Below are positions 7,921 to 15,857 of a stretch of DNA of 22,887 nucleotides, in pieces (within the stretch, counting starts at the first letter, position 1; each line of letters opens with the position of its first letter). The stretch lies in assembly GCA_002368865.1 (NCBI GenBank), contig DFDT01000014.1, positions 1 through 22,887 on the forward strand, read 5' to 3'. Under the pieces are notes generated by a model. It was given only the letters and a program-made list of their open reading frames with translations. It ran no database searches and had not been told where the DNA came from. A program made the position numbers and the translations under genes. This DNA is from Lachnospiraceae bacterium UBA3821. GTDB taxonomy: Bacteria; Bacillota; Clostridia; Lachnospirales; Lachnospiraceae.

Positions 7921-10362
7921 CTACAGCTGCTGCCAAAGACCGCACTCCGATACCGCCCTGTAAAATGTCGCCATGGGGATCATACTCTGGGCAAACTGCT
8001 TGCTGCTTGCATTGCCCACGATCACGGCATCCTCCACCACTTTCTTGGTGCCTACGCCGCCGGGGGTAGCCTCACGGATTGCATTTCGGAACGTCGTGAT
8101 GCCATATTTCAGGTATTCCGGATCCCCTGACAGTTCATAAGCGATCACCAATGCCTCCAGCAACAGGGTATTATTTCCGCGCCGGTTCAAGCTAGGCAGC
8201 TCCTTATAGTAAAAGATACCCCATTCCTTCACATAACAGTTTTCTACTACATCGTCTACCGCCCGGAGCATCAAACCTTTTAACTCTTCGTCGGGGAATT
8301 CTCTGTAATACCGCATCAGACTTCCCACCGCAATGGAGATCATGAAGCCCACCCGGATCGCCGTGTTGTCCGTATAGGGCGCTAGCCAATTACCGTATTG
8401 CTTCTCCCAGGTATAAAAGTCATTCAGGATCTTCTTACATTTTCCAAGCCACTTCTCGTCTCTGGTCTCTATGTACAGCGCCGTCAGGGTACGCAGCGCC
8501 CATCCGGTCTCTCTGGCATTCGCCTCTCCCACCTGGGCATACATGGGCAGATCCAAAAGCCCCATCACATTGGCTCCGATCCCCAGCGCCGTCTCCAGAC
8601 CTCTCTCATCTCCGGTGAAATGATAATAATCCAGCAATCCCTCCACCCACTCATGAGAGCAGACCATGACACCGTTCACGCAATGACCGCCGGTGTGTTC
8701 CCACTGCCCGCCGATATAATGCGGATCCTTGTGATAATGGCACACATCCACGTCCATCCAGTGACTGCAGGACGCAATGTTATAATCCAAAAATCTCCGG
8801 ATTCCCGTGCGCACATACAAGAGTGCGCAGGCGTGCGGATAATCATACTCATTGTTACACCAGACAAGCCGTCCGCCTCCTCTGCCCTGGGCCGTATAAC
8901 CGCTGTCATAGGAATCACCGAAATTCATCATTCCGTATGCGCGGCAGTGACCGTCCGCTCTGCCCACCAGGCTTTGCTCCACCTCCGGATCAAACTTGTC
9001 ACCAAACACATTCAGCCATACGCCGGATTCGGCATGCACTTTCGGGGAGAGATAGGGTCTGTCCGGCATCTGATAGATCAGACTGCGATTGTTGATCTCC
9101 GTAAAAGATTCCTCCGCCGCATGGAAAAATAACAGCATCTTCTGCTCTCTGGACATCCCGCTCTGCATTACAACTTTCTCTATGTTTTCCGGCACCAGCA
9201 TCACCGTCACGCCGTTTTCGTCAGCCTGCACCGCCTTGGGATAATTCTGCTGTGCCTGATAGACCACCGCGGTCACACCGCCCTGGGCATCCGTACAATC
9301 GGCAAAGAAAGTTCCGTATAATACCTCTGCGAAATGCTCATTGGCCTCCGTCATCAGTTTCTGGGAATCCACGACCCGATTCACCGTCACGCCGTCCCTG
9401 CCCACATGATAGTCTGTCTTATAATTGGAGCTTGCCACACAGGTGCGCACACCGCCTACCAGCTTCCGCTCCACCAGCTGTTCCGCTTCACCCGTTCCCC
9501 TTGCATGGAAGATCGGTCCCTCGCCAAAATCCGCCGCATCCACCAGATCTCCGCAGCCGGTGGAATCCAGCTTCTCATGTTTCGGCAGATACTGCTCCAT
9601 GGAGACCAGTCCCTCGGGCATCCTGCTGTCCGCCGTGCGCAGCACGGAGAATTCCAGAGACGCCACATGCAGCGGATCATCCGTGGTGTTGATGATTCGG
9701 TAGGAAATCTCCACCCAAGGCTTCCCTGCCCACGCGGTCAGCTTCACCTCGAAATCAATCTGTCTGTCCGGCACACTTTCCGCATCACTGCCGTCTTTGG
9801 CAAACACATTGCTGCCTTTCGCTTTCAGAATCGCGCAGATCGGACCGCTCTCCACAACCTGCCACTGACCGATCCGCACCTGATAGGAATTCCCCTCTCC
9901 ATCCTTCAGGAAAGGACCTACGAACTGACTCTTATCATACGTCCTGCCTGGCACATGCATCCGGGCAAACAGACTGTCGGTATCGTTCTGTACGCAGAAA
10001 GAAAAATCTTGATCCATCCCATCACATCTTGTCTGAACGGATATTCCATTTTGATCTTTACATACCTGCACCGCACCAAAATCAGGGGCAGCTTCCGCTT
10101 TGCTCTCTCCGTGCAGATCACACTGAAGCGTCACGCCCTTATTTGCCGGAAGATCCGCCAGAAATCGCAGGAACAAAAACCGCACGGAACCGTCTCCGTG
10201 TCTGGATGTCACCTTCGTCTGAAGCGGCAGCACCTTCCCCGCCTGCAGTATTTTCACCTGCTCTGTATCCTTCAACTCTCCCTTTTTCACGGGAATACCG
10301 ATGTAACACGGCTCCGAAATCCGATCATACCGATAAAGCTTGTCAAACAAAATGTCTATCAT
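7921..10362 (-). CDS. PcRGLX/YetA-like protein, possible exo-rhamnogalacturonan lyase
   Basis: An 813-aa protein without signal peptide or membrane segment, so probably cytoplasmic. The N-terminus (about 1-95; YIGIPVKKGELKD, LPLQTKVTSRHGDGSVRFLFL) matches the RIFT-barrel domain of the PcRGLX/YetA family; a beta-sandwich middle (about 100-440) and an alpha/alpha-toroid-like C-terminal half (about 440-813, with HEWVEGLLDYYHFTGDERGLE, YIETRDEKWL and YELSGDPEYL helical repeats) follow. Named relatives are fungal PcRGLX (polysaccharide lyase family 26) and Bacillus YetA, which sits among rhamnogalacturonan genes. Conserved His/Tyr/Trp-rich segments (SHWMDVDVCHYHKDPHYIGG) could form the active site. 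AAAGGAGG precedes the ATG. No transporter or regulator for pectin lies nearby; instead it leads into yqeG-aroE. Family call fairly sure, substrate not. Confidence 0.75.
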   Translation of the reverse strand: MIDILFDKLYRYDRISEPCYIGIPVKKGELKDTEQVKILQAGKVLPLQTKVTSRHGDGSVRFLFLRFLADLPANKGVTLQCDLHGESKAEAAPDFGAVQVCKDQNGISVQTRCDGMDQDFSFCVQNDTDSLFARMHVPGRTYDKSQFVGPFLKDGEGNSYQVRIGQWQVVESGPICAILKAKGSNVFAKDGSDAESVPDRQIDFEVKLTAWAGKPWVEISYRIINTTDDPLHVASLEFSVLRTADSRMPEGLVSMEQYLPKHEKLDSTGCGDLVDAADFGEGPIFHARGTGEAEQLVERKLVGGVRTCVASSNYKTDYHVGRDGVTVNRVVDSQKLMTEANEHFAEVLYGTFFADCTDAQGGVTAVVYQAQQNYPKAVQADENGVTVMLVPENIEKVVMQSGMSREQKMLLFFHAAEESFTEINNRSLIYQMPDRPYLSPKVHAESGVWLNVFGDKFDPEVEQSLVGRADGHCRAYGMMNFGDSYDSGYTAQGRGGGRLVWCNNEYDYPHACALLYVRTGIRRFLDYNIASCSHWMDVDVCHYHKDPHYIGGQWEHTGGHCVNGVMVCSHEWVEGLLDYYHFTGDERGLETALGIGANVMGLLDLPMYAQVGEANARETGWALRTLTALYIETRDEKWLGKCKKILNDFYTWEKQYGNWLAPYTDNTAIRVGFMISIAVGSLMRYYREFPDEELKGLMLRAVDDVVENCYVKEWGIFYYKELPSLNRRGNNTLLLEALVIAYELSGDPEYLKYGITTFRNAIREATPGGVGTKKVVEDAVIVGNASSKQFAQSMIPMATFYRAVSECGLWQQL

Positions 10363-10477
10363 GCCGTTATCCTCCTTTAACCGTATGATAAAACAAATTC
10401 TCTGTATTTTTCTAGGGCATATTTGTATACTTCCCCTTAAAACACTGTTTTTTTGCGTTAATTAGTTCTTTTCGCAT

Positions 10478-11038
10478 TTATAACCGGAACACAATACCGA
10501 TGACTGCTCCCACGAGGAACCACAATGCGGGGTGAAGCTTCTTTAACCGCTTCACCTGCAGCAGACCAAACACCACCACCGCTATGATCACAGCCCCCAC
10601 CGCCGGCGTCAGCTTCCCGTTGTGCTCCACAAACAGAGATACCCTGCACAGTCCCAGGACTGCCGCTGCGATCAATGCAGTCACCGCCGGCCGCACGCCG
10701 TAAAAAGCAGCTTTCACATAGGGGTTCTGACTGAAGTTATCCAGGAAACGTGCAATCAAAATGATAATGATCACGCTGGGCAACACCAGCCCAAAAGAGG
10801 AAACCAATCCGCCGAAAAGCCCCAGCGTCTGAAATCCTGCATAGGTTGACATATTCAACCCCAGCGGTCCCGGCGTGGATTCGCTGATGGCAATCATATT
10901 GGTCAGCTGCTCCATTGTGTACCACGGTTTGACTTTCGTCAGTTCCATCAGGAAAGGAAGCGTGGCCGGTCCACCGCCCACCGCAAACAGCCCGATCTTA
11001 AAAAACTCCCAAAAGAGCTCCAGCGCCGTCTGCATCAT
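10478..11038 (-). CDS. Chromate-type transporter, second half-size subunit
   Basis: A 186-aa membrane protein of the CHR (chromate ion transporter) family, short form with a single CHR domain. Family motifs are FFKIGLFAVGGGPATLPFL near the start and SESTPGPLGLNMSTYAGF, followed by GGLVSSFGLVLPSVII and about four to five more hydrophobic segments. The ATG at 11038 overlaps the TGA of the upstream partner as ATGATG/TGA (4 nt), with GGGAGGAG just upstream, so translation is coupled. Short CHR genes usually come in pairs that form one transporter; chromate efflux is known for some, but in gut Clostridia the true substrate is unclear. Confidence 0.92.
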   Translation of the reverse strand: MMQTALELFWEFFKIGLFAVGGGPATLPFLMELTKVKPWYTMEQLTNMIAISESTPGPLGLNMSTYAGFQTLGLFGGLVSSFGLVLPSVIIIILIARFLDNFSQNPYVKAAFYGVRPAVTALIAAAVLGLCRVSLFVEHNGKLTPAVGAVIIAVVVFGLLQVKRLKKLHPALWFLVGAVIGIVFRL

Positions 11039-11601
11039 GGCCTCTCCTCCCGCGCAAAACGCAGCCGTATCTTCTCCCAGATGATCCCGCATAAGGCAGA
11101 AACCACTACGATCAGGATCGTCGGGATATCCGTCAACAGACAGAGCAACAGCACGATTCCGCACATGACACAGCAGAATCCGTCCACCAGACTCTTTCGC
11201 GCCAATGTGATCACCGTGTTGAGCATCAGCGCACAGACGATGCCCCGCACCCCCATCAGCGCATGCTGCAGCCAGACATTGTCCATGAAATTCTCCAGAC
11301 AGGCGGCAACCAGCGTGATGATCACCAAAGACGGCGTCACCATCCCCAACGTGGAGAAAATTCCGCCTGCCACTCCTTTTTTCTTATAGCCCACAAAGGT
11401 CGCTGTATTCACCGCAATAATGCCCGGCGTACACTGTCCGATGGCATAGCAGTCCACCAGCTCCTCCTCTGTGATCCAATTCTTTTTCTCTACCAACTCG
11501 TATTTCAGCATAGGCAGCATGGTCAGTCCACCGCCGAAGGTCAGCCCGCCGATCCGCAGGAAAGCCCAATACAGCTGCCACAGCATTTTCATGTCATTCA
11601 T
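11035..11601 (-). CDS. Chromate-type transporter, first half-size subunit
   Basis: A 188-aa CHR-family membrane protein paired with the gene downstream. Motifs: AFLRIGGLTFGGGLTMLPML (13-32), the conserved QCTPGIIAVNTATFVGYKKKGVAGG (56-80) and TLGMVTPSLVI, with about five to six hydrophobic segments and a basic C-terminus. It and the second subunit are diverged copies of the same domain that insert in opposite orientations in the known family model. GGAG lies about 9 nt before the ATG at 11601. A promoter with a palindrome over its -10 element lies just upstream, suggesting regulated expression. The divergent neighbour is hicA. Confidence 0.92.
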   Translation of the reverse strand: MNDMKMLWQLYWAFLRIGGLTFGGGLTMLPMLKYELVEKKNWITEEELVDCYAIGQCTPGIIAVNTATFVGYKKKGVAGGIFSTLGMVTPSLVIITLVAACLENFMDNVWLQHALMGVRGIVCALMLNTVITLARKSLVDGFCCVMCGIVLLLCLLTDIPTILIVVVSALCGIIWEKIRLRFAREERP

Positions 11602-11619
11602 ACTACATTTCTCCAGATT

Positions 11620-11659
11620 TGATCAGAGATATTGTATCACAGATCATGGGTTTTGAGAA
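11620..11659 (-). promoter_or_regulatory. Promoter and palindromic operator of the chromate-type transporter pair
   Basis: On the minus strand TTCTCA (11654-11659), 17 nt, TACAAT (11631-11636). A 27-bp imperfect palindrome, half-sites TGATCTGTGATA and TATCTCTGATCA around CAA (10 of 12 positions symmetric), spans 11620-11646 and is centred on the -10 element, the usual place for a repressor site. No regulator gene is adjacent. Confidence 0.5.
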
Positions 11660-11677
11660 ATGATTTTTCACCATCAA

Positions 11678-11706
11678 TTGACATACGTAATATTACGTGT
11701 TAAAAT
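11678..11706 (+). promoter_or_regulatory. hicAB promoter with operator palindrome in its spacer
   Basis: TTGACA (11678-11683), 17-nt spacer, TAAAAT (11701-11706). A perfect 14-bp palindrome ACGTAATATTACGT (11685-11698) fills most of the spacer. Binding there would block RNA polymerase directly; HicB with its C-terminal DNA-binding domain is the expected ligand (inference from known HicB autoregulation). Confidence 0.8.
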
Positions 11707-11740
11707 GTATTTAATAACCAAAGAAGGGAGATACTAAAAG

Positions 11741-11929
11741 ATGCCAATGACATCGCAGGAAATGCTTAAGCAGCTAAAGCGAAATGGTTTCGAAGTCATA
11801 AGTCAAAACGGCTCCCACATAAAACTTAAAAACAGCTCCACTAACAAGACGGTAATTGTCCCCAACCATACTGTAGACCTAAAGAAAGGTTTGGAACAAG
11901 CTATTTTAAAACAAGCTGGTCTAAAATAA
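11741..11929 (+). CDS. hicA: HicA-type mRNA interferase toxin
   Basis: A 62-aa protein with the small double-stranded-RNA-binding-like fold of HicA toxins, which cleave mRNA until bound by HicB. The core KQLKRNGFEVISQNGSHIKL carries the conserved glycine and catalytic histidine (GSH, His26), followed by a strand TVIVPNH and a C-terminal helix ending in KQAGL. AGGGAG lies about 10 nt before the ATG. The ATG two codons later (11747) is an alternative start. hicB follows after 27 bp in the same transcript, toxin first. This pair is the only plus-strand unit in the window, lies between two minus-strand operons, and is AT-richer than the genes on its left, fitting horizontal gain. Confidence 0.95.
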   Translation: MPMTSQEMLKQLKRNGFEVISQNGSHIKLKNSSTNKTVIVPNHTVDLKKGLEQAILKQAGLK

Positions 11930-11956
11930 TTTGATTCAAAACACGGAGGCAACAAC

Positions 11957-12355
11957 ATGAAAAAACTATTTTATCCCGCAATCTTTCATAAAGATGAAGA
12001 AGGCGGATTTTGGATCACCTTTCCGGATATTCCGGAATGCATGACACAAGGCGACGATATGCAGCAGGCGTATGAAATGGCCGTTGATGCTTTAGGGCTT
12101 GCCATTACCAGCCGTGAAGAAGAAAAAGAGGAACTCCCCTCTGCTTCTCAGCCGGATTCCATCTTTGTCAATGCCAATGAGTTTTGTGTCGTGATTGAGT
12201 TCGATCTGCTGGCATACAAGCGCAGGCACAATTCCAAAGCAGTGAAGAAAACCCTCAGCATTCCCGAGTGGCTGAACGAGGAGGCCACTGCCCGCGGCGT
12301 AAACTTTTCACAGGTTCTACAGGAAGCATTGATACAAAAAATTGGGGCGAAGTGA
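11957..12355 (+). CDS. hicB: HicB-type antitoxin
   Basis: A 132-aa antitoxin. The N-terminal half (YPAIFHKDEEGGFWITFPDIPECMTQGDDMQQAYEMA) is the partially degraded RNase H-like fold that covers the HicA active site; the C-terminal part (KKTLSIPEWLNEEATARGVNFSQVLQEAL, about 98-127) has the ribbon-helix-helix pattern used for DNA binding. GGAGG lies 8 nt before the ATG. The protein should neutralise HicA and repress the pair from the palindrome in the promoter. Its stop codon lies inside the loop of a hairpin that works as the terminator of the opposite-strand sigma operon. Confidence 0.95.
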   Translation: MKKLFYPAIFHKDEEGGFWITFPDIPECMTQGDDMQQAYEMAVDALGLAITSREEEKEELPSASQPDSIFVNANEFCVVIEFDLLAYKRRHNSKAVKKTLSIPEWLNEEATARGVNFSQVLQEALIQKIGAK

Positions 12356-12366
12356 TCTTTCGCCCC
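12336..12366 (-). terminator. Terminator of the sigma/anti-sigma operon, overlapping the hicB end
   Basis: GGGGCGAA (12344-12351) pairs with TTCGCCCC (12359-12366) around a 7-nt loop that contains the start of the hicB stop codon. On the minus strand it is followed by AATTTTTTG (12336-12343 region), a proper U-run; on the plus strand only AAACAAACC follows, so it serves mainly the minus-strand operon. Confidence 0.8.
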
Positions 12367-12404
12367 CAAACAAACCATAAATAAAATCGGCTCCACTTTT
12401 CCTA

Positions 12405-13472
12405 TCAGAGTCCCTGGCTTCCCCCATGTGTTCCTCCGCATATCTCATACATGACATCAAAAATATCTCCCTCAACTCTGACAAAGTACCACCCCAAAGC
12501 ATCATATCCCACATAGCCATCCTCAAAGAGCCTCAGCCCGATCGTAGTTCCGTCATCCATTGCCAAATACAGATGTGCCTGACCTTGTGTGCGGTAAAAA
12601 TCGGGCATCGTATCATGCACAAATACAAACTCTCCCTGATCCACTTCATTTAAGAAATCGTTCCACACGCTTTGCTCTATCTCAAGATCATAAATACCGC
12701 CCCCTGCCCAGTCCCAATCCTCATGACTCTGGCAGCGAAACCGTTCCACCCTGTCACGCACGTGCAGTCTGTCTTCAAACAGATCACTTCCCGTGGCCAG
12801 TGTGATCCCGTTTAATCGGTCCAGAAACTGAATGTACAATGTCGGTTTTCCATCCGCCCCCTCTACTATCCGGCGCCAACAGATCCGAAAATCCGCATCA
12901 TACCCCTTTACCTCATAAAGTTCTCCCTCAATACTGCCCGCAAACTCCTTTTCATATTCTTCCTGTGCAATTCCCTGTGCAGTACATTCATTTATGGAAC
13001 CGGTAGCATATCCCAGATATGCCCCTACCAGAGAATCAATATTTTCTGCATCCCCATCATAATAATTAGCTGCCTGTGTATAGATGCCTCCGTGATACAC
13101 CACAAAACCAATCATGTCCGCCATCATAGCTTCTGTCTGCTTCGGCAGTTCCATTGCAGGAATGAAAACACCTCCCCCCCGCTTTGCCTCATCCCCTGTT
13201 CCAACGGATTCCTCCGTTATCAACGCAGATTTCTCTACAGAAGATTCCATCACCGCCAATGCGGAATCCTCATAAAACGAATCCCCACCAGACGGCGCAG
13301 GCGCCAGCTTCACCATACGATAGACTGCAAGCCCGCCAAGGAGCAGACAAATACCTGCTGCCGCAGGAATCCACTTTCGTTTTCCTTTTGGCACATCCGC
13401 CGCCTCACTGATATAAGCATCCTGTATCTCATCCAACGCATCCGAAAGCATATCCCGATTCAAATCAGTCAT
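12405..13472 (-). CDS. Single-pass membrane protein, probable anti-sigma factor
   Basis: A 355-aa protein: a short acidic cytoplasmic N-terminus (about 1-29, MTDLNRDMLSDALDEIQDAY), one membrane segment (about 34-53) and a roughly 300-aa extracellular domain with no family I recognise. Its ATG overlaps the sigma factor's TGA by 4 nt (ATGA), so the two are translationally coupled; this arrangement and topology are those of anti-sigma factors that hold an ECF sigma at the membrane. The N-terminus is too short for a zinc-binding anti-sigma domain and has no His/Cys motif, so it would be of the short-helix type. The extracellular part is rich in Asp, Glu and Tyr and may sense the envelope signal. 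Function inferred mainly from context. Confidence 0.65.
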   Translation of the reverse strand: MTDLNRDMLSDALDEIQDAYISEAADVPKGKRKWIPAAAGICLLLGGLAVYRMVKLAPAPSGGDSFYEDSALAVMESSVEKSALITEESVGTGDEAKRGGGVFIPAMELPKQTEAMMADMIGFVVYHGGIYTQAANYYDGDAENIDSLVGAYLGYATGSINECTAQGIAQEEYEKEFAGSIEGELYEVKGYDADFRICWRRIVEGADGKPTLYIQFLDRLNGITLATGSDLFEDRLHVRDRVERFRCQSHEDWDWAGGGIYDLEIEQSVWNDFLNEVDQGEFVFVHDTMPDFYRTQGQAHLYLAMDDGTTIGLRLFEDGYVGYDALGWYFVRVEGDIFDVMYEICGGTHGGSQGL

Positions 13473-14026
13473 ATAAGAAAGCCCTCCTTTTTCAAAAAAT
13501 TCCGAAGTCTGCTGCGGGTACGGGAAAGACGTACATACACATTATTCTCGCTGAGCCTGGAATACTCTGCAATATCGGAAATTTCATCCCCATACCAATA
13601 TCTGCGCACAAAAATGATACGGTTCTCCCGATCCAGTGTGCCGAGGAATAAATTGATCAGCTTTCCGAGTTCTTTTGCCTCACATTCCTCTTCCACGAGC
13701 ATCCGGGACGCCAGACACTCCTCCAACTCGTCCAGCGATGCATCATAATGGCTGTTTCTCTTCCCCGCGGTATTGGCGCGATACTTTGTGATGGAAATAT
13801 TTCGGACAATCCGGCAGACATACGCCTGCAAAGACACTGGATGCTCTGGGGGTATTGTATTCCAACATCCCATATAAGCATCACTGACACATTCTTCTGC
13901 ATCCTGCTCATTTTGCAGAATATTCTTTGCAATATGTCCGCACAGTTTTCCATACTTCTTTGCCAGCTCTTTTATGGCCTGTTCCGAGCGCTCTGTGAAC
14001 AATGCAATGATCCGGCTGTCATCCAT
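13469..14026 (-). CDS. ECF-type sigma-70 family RNA polymerase sigma factor
   Basis: A 185-aa sigma factor with only regions 2 and 4. Region 2 (about 6-85) shows AKKYGKLCGHIAKNILQNEQDAEECVSDAY and the promoter-melting stretch QAYVCRIVRNISITKYR; region 4 (about 120-180) ends in a helix-turn-helix, IADIAEYSRLSENNVYVRLSRTR-like in pattern (EISDIAEYSRLSENNVYVRL is what is seen). The ATG at 14026 is chosen because AAGGAGG lies 8 nt upstream; an in-frame extension exists but has no ribosome site. It is coupled to the membrane partner by a 4-nt overlap. The upstream region carries a TGTAAG ... CTAC pattern that could be its own target promoter. Confidence 0.93.
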   Translation of the reverse strand: MDDSRIIALFTERSEQAIKELAKKYGKLCGHIAKNILQNEQDAEECVSDAYMGCWNTIPPEHPVSLQAYVCRIVRNISITKYRANTAGKRNSHYDASLDELEECLASRMLVEEECEAKELGKLINLFLGTLDRENRIIFVRRYWYGDEISDIAEYSRLSENNVYVRLSRTRSRLRNFLKKEGFLI

Positions 14027-14046
14027 TTTCACGCCCTCCTTCCCGC

Positions 14047-14084
14047 TACACTTATATAGTAGCATTCCGTCAAAATTTCTTACA
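14047..14084 (-). promoter_or_regulatory. Candidate autoregulated promoter of the ECF sigma operon
   Basis: On the minus strand TGTAAG (14079-14084), 16 nt, CTACTATA, ending about 30 bp upstream of the sigma start. A sigma-A pair is not well spaced (TTGACG is only 11 nt from TATAAG). ECF factors of Firmicutes often read TG(A/T)AA(C/G)-type -35 boxes with C-rich -10 boxes, so self-recognition is plausible. Inference only. Confidence 0.4.
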
Positions 14085-14133
14085 GATATATTTAGCCGGC
14101 AAAAAAGAATCCGAACTGATCCTGCAGAGAACG

Positions 14134-14238
14134 ATGTACAATCTCATTATGACGATCATACGATTCCATGTCCCGCAAAACCGTTCGGATATTGATCTCT
14201 CCAAGGCTGAAATACGGCAAACAGCCTTAAAATTGTGA
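14134..14238 (+). other. Possible remnant or small open frame of 34 codons
   Basis: The gap 14085-14255 has no clear gene. One plus-strand frame starting at ATG 14134 reads MYNLIMTIIRFHVPQNRSDI and on to a TGA at 14238; the frame stays open upstream past 14090. The amino-acid pattern looks protein-like (ending LSKAEIRQTALKL), but there is no strong ribosome site and no recognised family. It may be the 3' remnant of a lost gene. Confidence 0.2.
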
Positions 14239-14255
14239 ACTTTCATTTTGCTTTT

Positions 14256-15830
14256 TTATTTTCTTTCCCACAAGGCATATGTATAATAGTAACATTCCAT
14301 ATAGTGGTCACAATAATCTTTTAATTCATAATATTCCGTGAGCACGGAGGGCTGTAACAGTTCTTCCGCATCGCACTGATACGGTTTCCATGAAACCACA
14401 TATCTGGTTATCTGATCCTTCAAATATTTATCCTGCACCGAAACGATCTTGTCATAATTCAGATTGGTGGAACAAAAATAATAAACGTCGGGGACCTGAT
14501 CCAGCACGGTATAAATCCCACAATCCAAAAAACCATAGTTTAATATTGTCTGTTCCTCTCCTCCCGCCTGCCGGATCTGCTCCGCAAACCGAAACTGCGG
14601 CAATTCAGCCTTCGATACCCCTAAAAGATACGTATTATCACTGATGGGATATCCGGCCACGCTGGAAATCCCTAAAACAACCATAGAAACTGCCATTCCC
14701 CAAAAAGGGGATTTCGCAAAATCCGAAAAACAGGTCCATTTCAAAAGCAAGGCGCAGATTGGGAACAATATACCGAATATAGCCAGCGGCAATCCATAAT
14801 AAGATTGATCAGCTCCACCGATATATTGCCCGGCAGCCAGGCCTCCCGCCATCGCAAACACCGTTATCCTCTCCAGGATTCCGATCTGTGTGATCTTTCC
14901 CGGCAAAAACAGATATCCCACAGCGCCCAAAATAATGGGAGCCGTGAACATCAGATTTCCTTTTCGTATCAGAAATGCTTTCGGAAGCACTACAATATTT
15001 CTCAACGTTTTACCAAAAGAAAACTTGTCCGTAGGATAACTGTATATATTATCCCACAGATAGGTTCCGAACCACGATGCATATGCATTATGGATCCCGA
15101 AGTAGATCAGCCACGGTACTGTCGCCAGAATAACCGCTCCCGCGAAGACCAGCCCCAAATGAATTGCCTCACGCCTCTGTCCTGCCTTCCAAAAATAAAA
15201 GACCATGATCAGAAAAAATACAGCATGCGCTCCGACTAATGTAAACTTTGACCAAAACAAGACTCCTGCCAGAAATCCGTTGATGACAACCGTACCCGTT
15301 TTTATTTCTCCGGTCTTTAAAAGCCTAAGTATACTATATAAAGCATAAGAAAGCATACTGAGGGAAAATTCTTCCAGACTTCCGCCATGCACAAACGCCC
15401 CCGATATCACAATGCCAATACAATAGACCGGCATAAACCATAGCGCAGGCCTCTCCGCATATAAACAGATTGTCCGATACGAAAATACAAGAAACAGAAA
15501 TAAGCTGATCACTTCCAAGAGAAAAATACCGTAAAAATCACAATGGGATATCAAGTATCCAATTCCATAGAGCAGATATAAATATGGCCCCTTATGATCA
15601 TACAATTCCGCATAAATGACCCGTCCTCTCACCATACCTTTTCCCATGGTAAAAAAAACATTGGCATCATACCAGTCATTGAACGGGTATAACGGAGAAC
15701 ATTTTGAATAAATGAAAAGCGCAACAAACGCAGAAATTCCACAGACAAGATAACACAGGACCATCCGCCCGGATTGTCCATCAAATAATTTTCTTTCTTT
15801 ATATTGATTATCTGCCATAAGGTCAACCAT
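14256..15830 (-). CDS. GT-C-like polytopic membrane protein, probable glycosyltransferase
   Basis: A 524-aa protein with roughly ten to twelve hydrophobic segments. The N-terminal region after the first segment, PLYPFNDWYDANVFFTMGKG then VIYAELYDHKGPYLYLLYGIGYLI, has the acidic first loop (NDWYDAN) and the YxxLYDHKGP motif typical of GT-C/ArnT-PMT-like transferases that use polyprenyl-linked sugars. The C-terminal about 110 residues are soluble (ILNYGFLDCGIYTVLDQVPDVYYF) and likely extracellular. The acceptor is unknown; cell-surface glycan or protein glycosylation is likely. Start: ATG 15830, just downstream of a GGGAAAG stretch; the TTG at 15840-15842 and the ATG at 15818 are alternatives, since none has ideal ribosome-site spacing. 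It has its own good promoter and no obvious operon partner. Confidence 0.75.
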   Translation of the reverse strand: MVDLMADNQYKERKLFDGQSGRMVLCYLVCGISAFVALFIYSKCSPLYPFNDWYDANVFFTMGKGMVRGRVIYAELYDHKGPYLYLLYGIGYLISHCDFYGIFLLEVISLFLFLVFSYRTICLYAERPALWFMPVYCIGIVISGAFVHGGSLEEFSLSMLSYALYSILRLLKTGEIKTGTVVINGFLAGVLFWSKFTLVGAHAVFFLIMVFYFWKAGQRREAIHLGLVFAGAVILATVPWLIYFGIHNAYASWFGTYLWDNIYSYPTDKFSFGKTLRNIVVLPKAFLIRKGNLMFTAPIILGAVGYLFLPGKITQIGILERITVFAMAGGLAAGQYIGGADQSYYGLPLAIFGILFPICALLLKWTCFSDFAKSPFWGMAVSMVVLGISSVAGYPISDNTYLLGVSKAELPQFRFAEQIRQAGGEEQTILNYGFLDCGIYTVLDQVPDVYYFCSTNLNYDKIVSVQDKYLKDQITRYVVSWKPYQCDAEELLQPSVLTEYYELKDYCDHYMECYYYTYALWERK

Positions 15831-15857
15831 CTTTCCCGACAAACTTTTTTTCTATTT

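Noticed and set aside
7396..8130. 244-codon plus-strand open frame over yqeG and the end of the PcRGLX-like gene
   Set aside because: Antisense shadow; the minus-strand HAD motifs are intact.
8398..9132. 244-codon plus-strand open frame inside the PcRGLX-like gene
   Set aside because: Antisense shadow without start signals or recognisable domain.
9334..10380. 348-codon plus-strand open frame opposite the PcRGLX-like gene
   Set aside because: It has no ribosome site or family features, is His/Arg/Pro-rich as expected for an antisense shadow, and lies entirely over a well-supported gene.
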